Shown piece after piece: positions 51,638 to 58,983 of a stretch of 64,000 nt of DNA (the first letter of the stretch is position 1; each line of letters opens with the position of its first letter). The stretch comes from Holdemanella porci (GTDB lineage: Bacteria; Bacillota_I; Bacilli_A; Erysipelotrichales; Erysipelotrichaceae), in contig NZ_JAHQVB010000002.1 in NCBI RefSeq assembly GCF_019052655.1, forward strand, positions 15,674 through 79,673. Reading direction: 5' to 3'. Position numbers and translations under genes: made by a program. The notes beneath the pieces were generated by a model that saw nothing but the letters and a program-made list of their open reading frames with translations, was not told where the DNA came from and searched no databases.

Positions 51638-52096
51638 TTAGAATATCTTCTGACAAAGTCCAGTTAAACTTTTGTAAGCTGTTTTACCTGGAGTATTTGT
51701 AATGATTTCTGGATTATCACCTAGTTCTAAATCCCATCCTTTCTTACATGCCCAAATTGATGCTCCTAATGCACCTATACTAACTACTGTTGTAATAACA
51801 CCAATAGCATTTCTCCATTTGTTGTTTGATTTCTCTACTTCAATTCTTTCCTCTTCTAATTTAAGTTCTTGTTTCTTTAGACTTAATTCGTCCAATTTAA
51901 TCTGAACATCTTCTGTTCGAGTTGAATTGTTTAGAGTATCATCCATAATAGTTCTGCTAAGTTTGTTATACTCCTCACATAGTCTGCAATAAGATTCATT
52001 AGATCTTGCATACTCTTCAGCCGATGAATCAAGTTTGGCATTGTACTCTGCAATACTCAAAATCTCTTTCTTCATACTCTCTAAAACTTCTTTCAT
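51638..52096 (-). CDS. Phage coiled-coil membrane protein
   Basis: A 152-residue protein with a long coiled coil (about 1-100, KLDELSLKKQELKLEEERIEVEK) and a C-terminal membrane segment (AIGVITTVVSIGALGASIWA). AGGAGG with spacer ATTATATTT precedes ATG 52096. Confidence 0.6.
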   Translation of the reverse strand: MKEVLESMKKEILSIAEYNAKLDSSAEEYARSNESYCRLCEEYNKLSRTIMDDTLNNSTRTEDVQIKLDELSLKKQELKLEEERIEVEKSNNKWRNAIGVITTVVSIGALGASIWACKKGWDLELGDNPEIITNTPGKTAYKSLTGLCQKIF

Positions 52097-52125
52097 AAAT
52101 ATAATCCTCCTTCAGTTTTATTCCA

Positions 52126-52344
52126 TTACATAGTTTGATTTTCTTGCGAAGCCACAAATGAGGTATCCACTTTTAAAGTGATCCTTTTCTTGTTCTTTAA
52201 TTTGTCTATCTCATTAACCTCAAATCTATAGACCTCCTTATTTGGATTTGAAATATCAATTTTCAGCACTCCATCATGCTTGATTCTCTGTTCAATATTA
52301 ATAATTACTAATAATGCAATAATTGCTAAATATAAATAGTCCAT
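52126..52344 (-). CDS. Small phage membrane protein
   Basis: About 72 residues: membrane segment (MDYLYLAIIALLVIINIEQ) then a small soluble part (KEVYRFEVNEIDKLKNKKRITLKVD). ATG 52344 has AGGAGG upstream. Confidence 0.55.
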   Translation of the reverse strand: MDYLYLAIIALLVIINIEQRIKHDGVLKIDISNPNKEVYRFEVNEIDKLKNKKRITLKVDTSFVASQENQTM

Positions 52345-52381
52345 GCTTTTACCTCCTAAATGAAAAAGAGAATGCACTGAT

Positions 52382-52600
52382 TTAATGCATTTCTCTTTGT
52401 TCTTTGTTGAAGAATTTATCTACAGTTTCTCCATGTTTTACATAGAATTTTACTTTGTTGATTTGTGTTAGTATTTTATGGCGTTGTTCTGGAAATTTTG
52501 TCCATAAATATCCTCCAATTCCTGCAACTGGGATAATTACATCTCTTATCCATAAGCGTGCCTCTCTAGCTGCTTCAACATTCTTTCTTCTAATTTTCAT
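52382..52600 (-). CDS. Small basic phage protein
   Basis: About 72 residues (KIRRKNVEAAREARLWIRDVIIPVAGIGGYLWTKFPEQ), basic with one short hydrophobic stretch. ATG 52600 has GGAGG 8 nt upstream; an element copy lies just beyond. Confidence 0.55.
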   Translation of the reverse strand: MKIRRKNVEAAREARLWIRDVIIPVAGIGGYLWTKFPEQRHKILTQINKVKFYVKHGETVDKFFNKEQREMH

Positions 52601-52628
52601 GATAGAAATCCTCCTTTTTTCTTTCTTC

Positions 52629-52657
52629 TCATAATAGCCCTTGAACATCACGCTATT
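52629..52657 (-). promoter_or_regulatory. 29-bp leftward element, copy 7
   Basis: Plus strand TCATAATAG-CCCT-TG-AACATCA-CGCTAT, diverged at the right side because it overlaps the stop codon of the 52,653 gene. It heads the 52,600 gene. Confidence 0.6.
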
Positions 52658-52823
52658 TCTTTTTATGCTCTGGAAATACCTCCATTAAAGCATTGATACT
52701 ATTTGCCAAATCACTATATGCCTTGCTCTTAGTCTTATAATAATTAGACTTTGTAGAATATAACTTTCCTACAGACCCCATGATTTTAGCAAAAGCAACA
52801 AACAGAATAAGTTTATCTTCCAT
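52653..52823 (-). CDS. Small phage protein
   Basis: About 56 residues (EDKLILFVAFAKIMGSVGKLYSTKSNYYKTKSKAYSD), a hydrophobic start and a basic remainder. ATG 52823 has GGAGG 8 nt upstream. Confidence 0.55.
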   Translation of the reverse strand: MEDKLILFVAFAKIMGSVGKLYSTKSNYYKTKSKAYSDLANSINALMEVFPEHKKK

Positions 52824-52838
52824 ATGTAAATCCTCCAT

Positions 52839-52868
52839 TCACAAATATAATTTGAAATCTTCGCGAAC
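52839..52868 (-). promoter_or_regulatory. 29-bp leftward element, copy 6
   Basis: Plus strand TCACAAATATAATT-TG-AAATCTT-CGCGAA, one base longer than the others on the left side. It heads the 52,823 gene and follows a terminator. Confidence 0.7.
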
Positions 52869-52869
52869 A

Positions 52870-52904
52870 GAGAAAAGAAAAGAGTCTAATTATTCATAGA
52901 CTCT
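52870..52904 (-). terminator. Terminator hairpin before element copy 6
   Basis: Perfect AGAGTCTA / TAGACTCT 8-bp stem, followed on the minus strand by TTTTCTTTTC. It overlaps the stop of the 52,890 gene. Confidence 0.75.
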
Positions 52905-53162
52905 AATCTTATCTGCTTTTTTCTTCTCTTTGACAAAATATAATCCTGCTAATCCTAAACATGTAATTGTTAAAACTGAACCTGCAATAAAACCTTCTTT
53001 GTATCCCATACTAATACCATCTCTTAGACCATTCTCATATGACCAACTTCCATAGTCACACATACTCTTATATAGTCTATTGTTTCTAGCATTGTAAATA
53101 TACTCTCCTAAGTAAGCTATTGTTTGTTCTCCGTTCTTTTTAATTTCTGTTTTTTCTGACAT
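52890..53162 (-). CDS. Small phage membrane protein
   Basis: About 90 residues: charged start (SEKTEIKKNGEQTIAYLGEYIYNARNN), then a glycine-rich segment and a membrane helix (FIAGSVLTITCLGLAGLYFV) with basic end. ATG 53162 has GGAGG upstream. Confidence 0.6.
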   Translation of the reverse strand: MSEKTEIKKNGEQTIAYLGEYIYNARNNRLYKSMCDYGSWSYENGLRDGISMGYKEGFIAGSVLTITCLGLAGLYFVKEKKKADKIRVYE

Positions 53163-53178
53163 ATTATTGTCCTCCTTT

Positions 53179-53207
53179 TCATAATACAATGTGCTTATTT
53201 AGCGAAA
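53179..53207 (-). promoter_or_regulatory. 29-bp leftward element, copy 5
   Basis: Plus strand TCATAATAC-AATG-TG-CTTATTT-AGCGAA. Followed by AAAAGGAGG of the 53,162 gene, and preceded by a terminator. Confidence 0.75.
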
Positions 53208-53235
53208 AGAAAAGAGACTTTAATATCAAGTCTCT
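53203..53235 (-). terminator. Terminator hairpin before element copy 5
   Basis: Perfect AGAGACTT / AAGTCTCT stem with a 7-nt loop, then TTTTCTTTTC on the minus strand. It overlaps the stop of the 53,234 gene. Confidence 0.78.
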
Positions 53236-53563
53236 ATTCATAAAATTCATCTGCAGTATAAACGATTGATAAGTCAACCAATGTATCTGGATTTAATTCA
53301 GGATGTTGCTTTAATATTTCTTTTCCAATCTCACCAGCATTAATAAGTTCTAGACCATTCATTACTAAGGTGTCAACACTTGTATCTTCTCCTGTTCCTT
53401 TTAAATCAATATCCATTTGTGGAATATCATTTTTACCAAGCTTGTAACATACAATTGCTGTTCCTAATGCAACTACTCCAGTAACTCCTACTGCAATCTT
53501 GTCCGCATTATTCAAACTCCATTCCTTTAAATCTTTTACTCTTTGTGACAATTTCTTCTTCAT
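53234..53563 (-). CDS. Small phage membrane protein
   Basis: About 109 residues: basic start (KKKLSQRVKDLKEW), membrane segment (IAVGVTGVVALGTAIVCYKLG), acidic soluble domain (LINAGEIGKEILKQHPELNPDTLVDLSIVY). ATG 53563 has AAGGAGG upstream. Confidence 0.6.
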   Translation of the reverse strand: MKKKLSQRVKDLKEWSLNNADKIAVGVTGVVALGTAIVCYKLGKNDIPQMDIDLKGTGEDTSVDTLVMNGLELINAGEIGKEILKQHPELNPDTLVDLSIVYTADEFYE

Positions 53564-53580
53564 ATACTGTTCCTCCTTTG

Positions 53581-53609
53581 TCATAATATAAAATGTCTAT
53601 TAAACGAAA
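53581..53609 (-). promoter_or_regulatory. 29-bp leftward element, copy 4
   Basis: Plus strand TCATAATAT-AAAA-TG-TCTATTA-AACGAA. It lies between the 3' end of the tRNA and the ribosome site of the 53,563 gene. Confidence 0.75.
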
Positions 53610-53610
53610 A

Positions 53611-53683
53611 AGAATAGTACGGGACTCGAACCCGAATTCTATTGTCAACTAGACAATTGTTTTACCATTTAAACTAACTATTC
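53611..53683 (-). tRNA. Phage tRNA, anticodon loop CTAGTTG (AGU, Thr if standard)
   Basis: A cloverleaf folds on the minus strand: acceptor GAATAGT/ACTATTC, D stem GTTT/AAAC with a GG loop, anticodon stem ATTGT/ACAAT, T arm CGGG-TTCGAGT-CCCG, unpaired U at position 73. CCA is not encoded. The 7-nt loop gives anticodon AGU (Thr), but U37 and a U-U pair at the base of the T stem are unusual, so identity is uncertain. It is transcribed from its own 29-bp element copy. Confidence 0.72.
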
Positions 53684-53686
53684 TTC

Positions 53687-53715
53687 TCATAACATGACTT
53701 GTATTTTTCGCGAAG
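53687..53715 (-). promoter_or_regulatory. 29-bp leftward element, copy 3
   Basis: Plus strand TCATAACAT-GACT-TG-TATTTTT-CGCGAA. It lies 3 nt upstream of the tRNA acceptor end, which places transcription start at or very near the tRNA 5' end. Confidence 0.78.
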
Positions 53716-53745
53716 AAAAAGAAAATAGTCTGTTTCAAAGACTAC
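53716..53745 (-). terminator. Terminator hairpin before element copy 3
   Basis: TAGTCT / AGACTA stem on the minus strand, followed by TTTTCTTTTTC. It overlaps the end of the 53,742 gene. Confidence 0.65.
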
Positions 53746-53927
53746 TTCTCTTTCAAATCATCAATACTGATAAATGTGATTTTGTTATCTTGCACTTTCT
53801 TGTTGTGTAGTCTTTTAGCTTCCTTTAGTCCTCTGCCATGTCCAATTAAATATCCCATAACAATGCAACCAAATGCTGCCATACAATCTGTTACAAACAT
53901 TCCTGTACTTGAAATAAACCAATCCAT
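53742..53927 (-). CDS. Small phage membrane protein
   Basis: A 61-residue protein with an N-terminal membrane segment (FVTDCMAAFGCIVMGYLIGHG) and a basic tail with FISIDDLKEK. GGAGG precedes ATG 53927. Confidence 0.6.
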   Translation of the reverse strand: MDWFISSTGMFVTDCMAAFGCIVMGYLIGHGRGLKEAKRLHNKKVQDNKITFISIDDLKEK

Positions 53928-53955
53928 AATATTATCCTCCTATTTGTGATTCTTT

Positions 53956-53984
53956 TCACAATATAACTTGATGCCTACGCGAAA
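53956..53984 (-). promoter_or_regulatory. 29-bp leftward element, copy 2
   Basis: Plus strand TCACAATAT-AACT-TG-ATGCCTA-CGCGAA. It heads the 53,927 gene and directly follows the T-run that ends the candidate RNA. Confidence 0.8.
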
Positions 53985-54116
53985 AAAAGAGAAGAACATA
54001 ATGCTGTTTTCTATCTCAGGTCCATACGTCCACACATAAGTGTTGATAGATCCCATGCTACTTAAATCTAGATGCATTATTGATCATAACATTATGCCAG
54101 CGAGAACTGTTTCTTC
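53985..54116 (-). ncRNA. Candidate structured phage RNA
   Basis: Between element copies 1 and 2 there is no open frame. A minus-strand transcript would begin GAGAAGAAACAG and end TGTTCTTCTC followed by TTTTTTT, so its ends can pair (GAGAAGAA with TTCTTCTC). Inside, CATAATG near the 5' end can pair with CATTATG near the 3' end, and ACAC-TTAT-GTGT forms a small hairpin. The layout (own element, closed stem, T-run) parallels the adjacent tRNA. I do not recognise the family. Confidence 0.5.
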
Positions 54117-54145
54117 TCATAATATAAATTGATTCTTACGCGAAT
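54117..54145 (-). promoter_or_regulatory. 29-bp leftward element, copy 1
   Basis: Plus strand TCATAATAT-AAAT-TG-ATTCTTA-CGCGAA. It is the outermost copy, back to back with the integrase promoter, and heads the candidate RNA. If it is bound by a regulator it could also affect integrase expression. Confidence 0.78.
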
Positions 54146-54154
54146 ATGCTATAA
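54129..54154 (+). promoter_or_regulatory. Promoter of phage integrase
   Basis: TTGATT about 15 bp before TATAAT on the plus strand, followed by a GGAGG ribosome site and the integrase ATG. It overlaps copy 1 of the 29-bp element. The spacer is short. Confidence 0.5.
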
Positions 54155-54175
54155 TACTTGCGTAGGAGGTAATAT

Positions 54176-55498
54176 ATGGAAGCACTACTTTATACAAGAG
54201 TGTCCAAAGAAGATCAAGTAAAATTCGGTATGTCTCTAGATGCGCAACTAGAGAGTCTTAAGCAGTATTGTTCAGAAAATAATCTGAAAATCAGAAATAT
54301 CTATTCAGATGAAGGTATCTCAGGAGGTTCAATCACTAAACGTAAAGCATTCCAAAGTATGATTGAAGAAGCTAAGCCAGGTGACATTATTCTATTCACT
54401 AAACTTGATAGATTTAGTCGTAACTTGTTGGATGCAAATATAGTTGTTAAGGAACTTACTAAAAAAGATGTATCAATCAAAGCAATCAATGAAGATGACA
54501 TTGACACTTCAACTGCAGATGGTAAGTTTATCTTCAACTTAAAATTATCATTAGCTCAACGTGAACGAGAAAAAGTTTCAGAACGTATTAATGATGTGTT
54601 CGCTTACAAGATTAAGCAAGGTGAAATTGTATCAGGTCAAATCCCTTATGGATATATGAAGAAAAACAAGCACCTTGTTTTAGATCCAGTTAAATCTGTT
54701 TGGATGAGGGAAATGTTTGAGCACTATCTAAAATACCAATCATTGGTTGGTACATGTAAATGGTGGAACGAACAACATCCAGATGAAACAATTGGGTACA
54801 CTGCATTCAAAAATTCTAGAATTTCTAATCCTATTTATTGCGGTAAGCATCCAAGCGGATTAAATGATAATTTTTGTGACCCAATCATATCAGTAGAACA
54901 ATTTGACAAGGTTCAGGAACTTTTAAGTAGAAATATAAAAAGTATTAGAACAAACCATGTATATCTTTTTACAGGTTTAATGACTTGTTCTCATTGTGGT
55001 AGACGAATGGCTGGTTTTTATCGAAAATGGAAAGACAACAAACTTAATTATTACAGATGTTATAACCATACACAAAATGGTATTTGTGATAATAAGCATT
55101 GTATCTCAGAAAGAAAAATTGAAGAATTTGTGCTACAAGACATGATCAAAAAATGTAATGAAATTGCATCTGCATCTCTTAAACCTGAAAACACTGATGA
55201 AGTTAAATTACAAAACAAAAAAGCAAATACAGAGAGTAAAATATCACGTTTAAAAGATTTGTATGTTGATGGTGTATTGACTAAAGAAGAGTTTGATACA
55301 AAATATAAGCAGCTACAAGACGAAATTGAAGCAATTAAGCAAGAGATGAAACCTAAATCAAACAAACTACTTGAGTTACATGATGTAGATGTAAAAGAGC
55401 TTTACTCAAAGCTAAATCCAGAAAATAAGCGCGCATTCTGGAGAAAATATATAGAACGAATTTACTTTGATGGGCATAACTTTAAAGTGGTGTACTAA
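54176..55498 (+). CDS. int: Phage serine integrase
   Basis: A 440-residue large serine recombinase. The resolvase domain has the nucleophile in LLYTRVSKED (Ser10), SLDAQLESL, DEGISGGSITKRKAF, LDRFSRN and LAQREREKVSERI. A recombinase domain, a zinc ribbon (CSHCGRRM...CYNHTQNGIC) and a coiled coil (about 350-400) follow. Its last codons lie against the host amidohydrolase sequence, so the right attachment site overlaps or abuts its 3' end. Ribosome site AGGAGG. Confidence 0.95.
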   Translation: MEALLYTRVSKEDQVKFGMSLDAQLESLKQYCSENNLKIRNIYSDEGISGGSITKRKAFQSMIEEAKPGDIILFTKLDRFSRNLLDANIVVKELTKKDVSIKAINEDDIDTSTADGKFIFNLKLSLAQREREKVSERINDVFAYKIKQGEIVSGQIPYGYMKKNKHLVLDPVKSVWMREMFEHYLKYQSLVGTCKWWNEQHPDETIGYTAFKNSRISNPIYCGKHPSGLNDNFCDPIISVEQFDKVQELLSRNIKSIRTNHVYLFTGLMTCSHCGRRMAGFYRKWKDNKLNYYRCYNHTQNGICDNKHCISERKIEEFVLQDMIKKCNEIASASLKPENTDEVKLQNKKANTESKISRLKDLYVDGVLTKEEFDTKYKQLQDEIEAIKQEMKPKSNKLLELHDVDVKELYSKLNPENKRAFWRKYIERIYFDGHNFKVVY

Positions 55499-56486
55499 TA
55501 ATATAGCACCGGTTGGATTTGACTCAAAAAAAGAATTTTCTTTAATGGAAAAAGCTTTCTATGCCCAAAAACACTGTAAAGAATATTTAGAATCTGGTGT
55601 TACCTTTATTCGTGCAGTAGGTACAGAAGAAAACTATGACCTACAAATTAAAGAGGCCATTGACAACCATGTGATTGAAGGACCTCATATGTATTGTGCT
55701 GGTAAAGTTATTTGTATGACAGGCGGTCATGGATGGCAAGAAGGCATTGAAGCCGATGGTAAAGATGCATGTTTAAAAGCCGTTCGTACACAGCTTAGAA
55801 GCGGTGTGGATCTGATTAAGATGATGGCTACAGGAGGCGTTATGACCAAGGGTGTTGAGCCTGGTAATGCCCAGTTTACTGTGGATGAAATGAAGGTCAT
55901 GATTGAAGAGGCACATAAGGCCGGAAGAAAAACAGCTACCCATGCCCAAGGATTACAAGGTATTAAAAACGCTTTATATGCAGGCATTGATTCCATTGAA
56001 CATGGTTGTTTTTTAGATGATGAATGTTTAGAACTGATGAAAGAACATAATACATTCTTAGTCCCTACCCTTTGTGCTCCCCAATGCATTATCGATAAAG
56101 GTGTAGAAAATGGTGTAGCCCAATATATGGTGGATAAGACGTTAAAAGTCAAGGATGCCCATGTTGAAAGTGTTAAGAAAGCTTATGAAAAAGGTATTCA
56201 GATTGCCTTAGGCACAGATGCAGGAACGCCATTTAATTACCATTCAAATACAGCTTATGAAATGGAGCTTTTGGCTCGACTTGATATTTCAAACATGGAT
56301 ATCTTAAAGATGGCCACGATCAATTCCGCAAGATGTGTTGGAGTTGAAAAGGACTATGGTTCGATTGAAGTTGGTAAACAGGCTGATTTAGTTTGTTTAA
56401 ATGAAAATCCATTAGAGAACATTTCAAACGTAAGAAAAATTAATAGAGTCATTCAATCCGGTAAGATTGTGGTAGACAACAATTAA
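55499..56486 (+). pseudogene. Host amidohydrolase, 5' part removed by prophage insertion
   Basis: About 328 codons in one frame from the prophage edge. The metal-dependent amidohydrolase pattern is clear: GVTFIRAVGT, CAGKVICMTGGHG, LIKMMATGGVM, THAQGLQGIKNALYAGIDSIEHG, LGTDAGTP and VGKQADLVCLNENP. The N-terminal beta domain and the HxH metal-binding motif that begin the family are absent, so it should be inactive as it stands. The missing part is expected at the other prophage end, outside the window. Confidence 0.88.
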
Positions 56487-56532
56487 AACTATAGGAAAAA
56501 GGTAGAAATCTTAAAACTTGATTTCTACCTTT

Positions 56533-57455
56533 TCATTTTGACGGATAACGCTGCAGTGCCATGCCTGTTAAATATGGCATCGGCATTTTATATATAGCTT
56601 TTTTGAATAATTCTTTTGTTTTCGGATCAAATTGTTCTAATTTTGGAAAAATTGTAATCAAATGTTCAGTCATACGATATGATTCAATACATTCAAGAAT
56701 GCGTTCCATTTTTAGAAAATCAAATACATCTTCACTCTTTTTAAAATGATCAAATAATTCATGAACATCTGGATCCGCATCATCATACCCATTATAGAAA
56801 ATAGACAGATAGCTTTCTGGTTTTAAAAACACAGGAGCCAGCAATTCATAGTCTAGACGCGTATTTGCGATCACATCCATATATGGAATTGAATCATAAT
56901 ACAATATAGCTTCTCCATAAGCATCATCTGGAATCAAATAATCAAATGTATAGTATGTCCAGAAATTAAATAATGGATTGGTTTCCAAACTTCTAAGATC
57001 CAAGCCATACTTTTGTGCTTGCCTTTGAACAACCATGAGATCAATAGCTCCACAACTGCGAATAAATCCAATTAAACAAAGTAAAGGTTCTTCTTGTTTT
57101 TCTTTTTGATCAAAATCCACAATTTTTAAAGCCTCAATAACACTTTCCTTCAGCTCGTCTGGAATTTCATTTTCAAATAATAAATATTTTCGATAAAGCG
57201 CCACCTTTTCAAATGGCATACTACGAACATCCACTTCTTTATAATTGTTTTCACGATTCGTTTTAAAAGTTTTAGTTATTTTACTGTACAAACATCTACA
57301 ATATTTTCTGGTGTATATTGTTGAATAATTAGCTCAACCATTTGTTTACGAGTAATTTTTTCACAACTCACGTCATCCGGAAAACATATCTGAAAAAATT
57401 GACTGTACACAACTTCTTTTCGATAATGATTGATTTCTTGTATTAATGAGCTCAT
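56533..57455 (-). pseudogene. Paralogue of the 57,466 gene, frameshifted
   Basis: ATG 57455 (GGAG upstream) opens a frame (SLIQEINHYRKEVVYSQFF...QQYTPENIVDVCTVK) that stops after 59 codons. The next frame continues at once (SKITKTFKTNREN...) to 56,533. Aligned with the gene at 57,466 the two halves cover the same protein (HANRYSKEKVFDCY..., ETYTPEYLVSICTTWELK...). A single-base change near 57,285 in GTAAAATAAC explains the break. Its 3' end is also short compared with the 505-residue paralogue. Function unknown. Confidence 0.65.
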
Positions 57456-57465
57456 AACTCTCCTT

Positions 57466-58983
57466 TTAATTCATATTTTTTGGCAACAACGAGTAAATCT
57501 TTTGTCCGTAACTATAATCTTCAAATGCCTTTGAAACAAGTTTTTGGCTAAGCTGCATATCGGCCGTTGAAATAAAACCATCATAGATGATCATCCCATT
57601 AAATGGCATAATAGCAGTTTGAATCAACATAGGTGTTTTTTCGGCCGGAATAAATTTATCTAAGTTTTCATTTAAACCCTTGACCATATAGTTGATGCCT
57701 TCATCATTTAATACTGTATAGTTCTTTTCATAGACAGCCAACAAAAAGTTTTTGCGCATGCCATATTTAAAATCTTTTATAATATTCAAATTACGATATG
57801 TTAGATTTAAAGGATTCTTTTGAACATAGCCATCAATAAAACGATCTTTTTCTTTCCAGAACACCTCGATTAGATTGACCAATTCATCGGGTTCAATATA
57901 ATTATTGGGATCAATTTTCTTATTTGGGATAATTTGTTCCAAAGCATTCACATAATCTAAGACGCTAAAATATAACTTATAGAATAGGCGTGTATCTTTT
58001 TGATCTAAATAAGCATACGTTTGTTTCTCATTTAGAGTACGAAACTTATCATTAAAAGATACGTGCTCATGTGCTTCTTTATAGCCTTTCATACTAAGTC
58101 CATAATAATTTGGTAATGAAATTTGTACAACAGCTTTGCGATAGCGCTTTGTCAAAGAATCTGAGAATCCATTAAAGAATGGAATTAAATCGATCTTTTC
58201 TTCATTCACAGTACCACGAAGCAAATTGTTGAACAATTCATCCTTAAACTTTGTGATGTCCTGCACTTCTTTTTTAACAGCTGTAAAAAATTTTTTAATA
58301 TCTGGATTTGTCGCATCAAAACCATGATAAAAGATAGAAATGTAGCTGTCTCGATCTAAGAATTTTGGTTCGAATCTTTCGCGTTCGATACGACAATTGC
58401 GAATGTTAAACAATAGATCTTTATAATCCCAATATACATATTCATTAGCTAAACTATGATCAATTAATTCATAGTCTTCTTTTAAATACGCCCAGAAATT
58501 GAAGAGTTTTCCCTCAATAATGGCTTTATAATCGTATGCACAAGCACTACATACGGCTTGAATCAAAGATGGTTCAATGATGCCAAAGGCACGTATAATT
58601 CCAAGAATGACTAAGCTTGGTTCATCTTTTTCTGCCTTCTGATCTAAATCAATATCTTTAACAGCTAATTTGACATTCTTTTTGAATTCTTCAGGTAATT
58701 CTTTATCAAAATATAAAAACTTAGAGCTTAATGCATGTTTTTCAAAACGATATCGATCGTCTTCTAAGTCTTGGTTGCGTAATAATCTTCTTAATACCTT
58801 TAATTCCCATGTTGTGCAAATAGAAACTAAATACTCAGGGGTATAGGTTTCAATCATGCGTTCAAACATTTCTTTTCTTGTCATGGAATCATAGTCCCAA
58901 TAATCATTTTGACATGTTCTTTTATAACAATCAAAAACCTTTTCTTTACTATAACGATTTGCATGTTCCAATAAGCGCACCAA
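57466..58983 (-). CDS. Hypothetical 505-residue host protein
   Basis: A 505-residue soluble protein with many Tyr, Phe, Asp and Lys and no signal or membrane segment. Its first 300 residues are related to the downstream pseudogene. Recurrent DxDSYISIFYHGFDATNPDIKKFF and LVILGIIRAFGIIEPSLIQAVC segments are the best conserved between the two. Not recognised. It lies 10 nt upstream of the paralogue, so both were one operon. Confidence 0.65.
   Translation of the reverse strand: MVRLLEHANRYSKEKVFDCYKRTCQNDYWDYDSMTRKEMFERMIETYTPEYLVSICTTWELKVLRRLLRNQDLEDDRYRFEKHALSSKFLYFDKELPEEFKKNVKLAVKDIDLDQKAEKDEPSLVILGIIRAFGIIEPSLIQAVCSACAYDYKAIIEGKLFNFWAYLKEDYELIDHSLANEYVYWDYKDLLFNIRNCRIERERFEPKFLDRDSYISIFYHGFDATNPDIKKFFTAVKKEVQDITKFKDELFNNLLRGTVNEEKIDLIPFFNGFSDSLTKRYRKAVVQISLPNYYGLSMKGYKEAHEHVSFNDKFRTLNEKQTYAYLDQKDTRLFYKLYFSVLDYVNALEQIIPNKKIDPNNYIEPDELVNLIEVFWKEKDRFIDGYVQKNPLNLTYRNLNIIKDFKYGMRKNFLLAVYEKNYTVLNDEGINYMVKGLNENLDKFIPAEKTPMLIQTAIMPFNGMIIYDGFISTADMQLSQKLVSKAFEDYSYGQKIYSLLPKNMN

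Larger units (their letters stand above)
1..55498. mobile_element. Prophage (HK97-like siphovirus), left end outside window
   Basis: A contiguous block holds terminase, portal, protease/capsid, tail, replication genes and a terminal serine integrase. The tape-measure gene runs off the left edge, so the left attachment site is not in view. The right end is placed at the integrase stop codon, immediately before a host amidohydrolase reading frame that lacks its 5' part. Nearly all phage genes point left; the integrase and the EcsC gene point right. A 14.7-kb mobile element interrupts it. The exact right crossover is inferred, not proven. Confidence 0.93.

Noticed and set aside
32641-54145. CRISPR-like array formed by the 29-bp repeats
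   Set aside because: Copies are separated by whole genes of unequal size, not by uniform spacers, and they are imperfect and sit before ribosome sites.
55467-56486. Amidohydrolase as an intact gene starting inside the integrase
   Set aside because: The first codons are integrase sequence in another frame; the family's N-terminal domain and HxH motif are missing, so it is a truncated gene.
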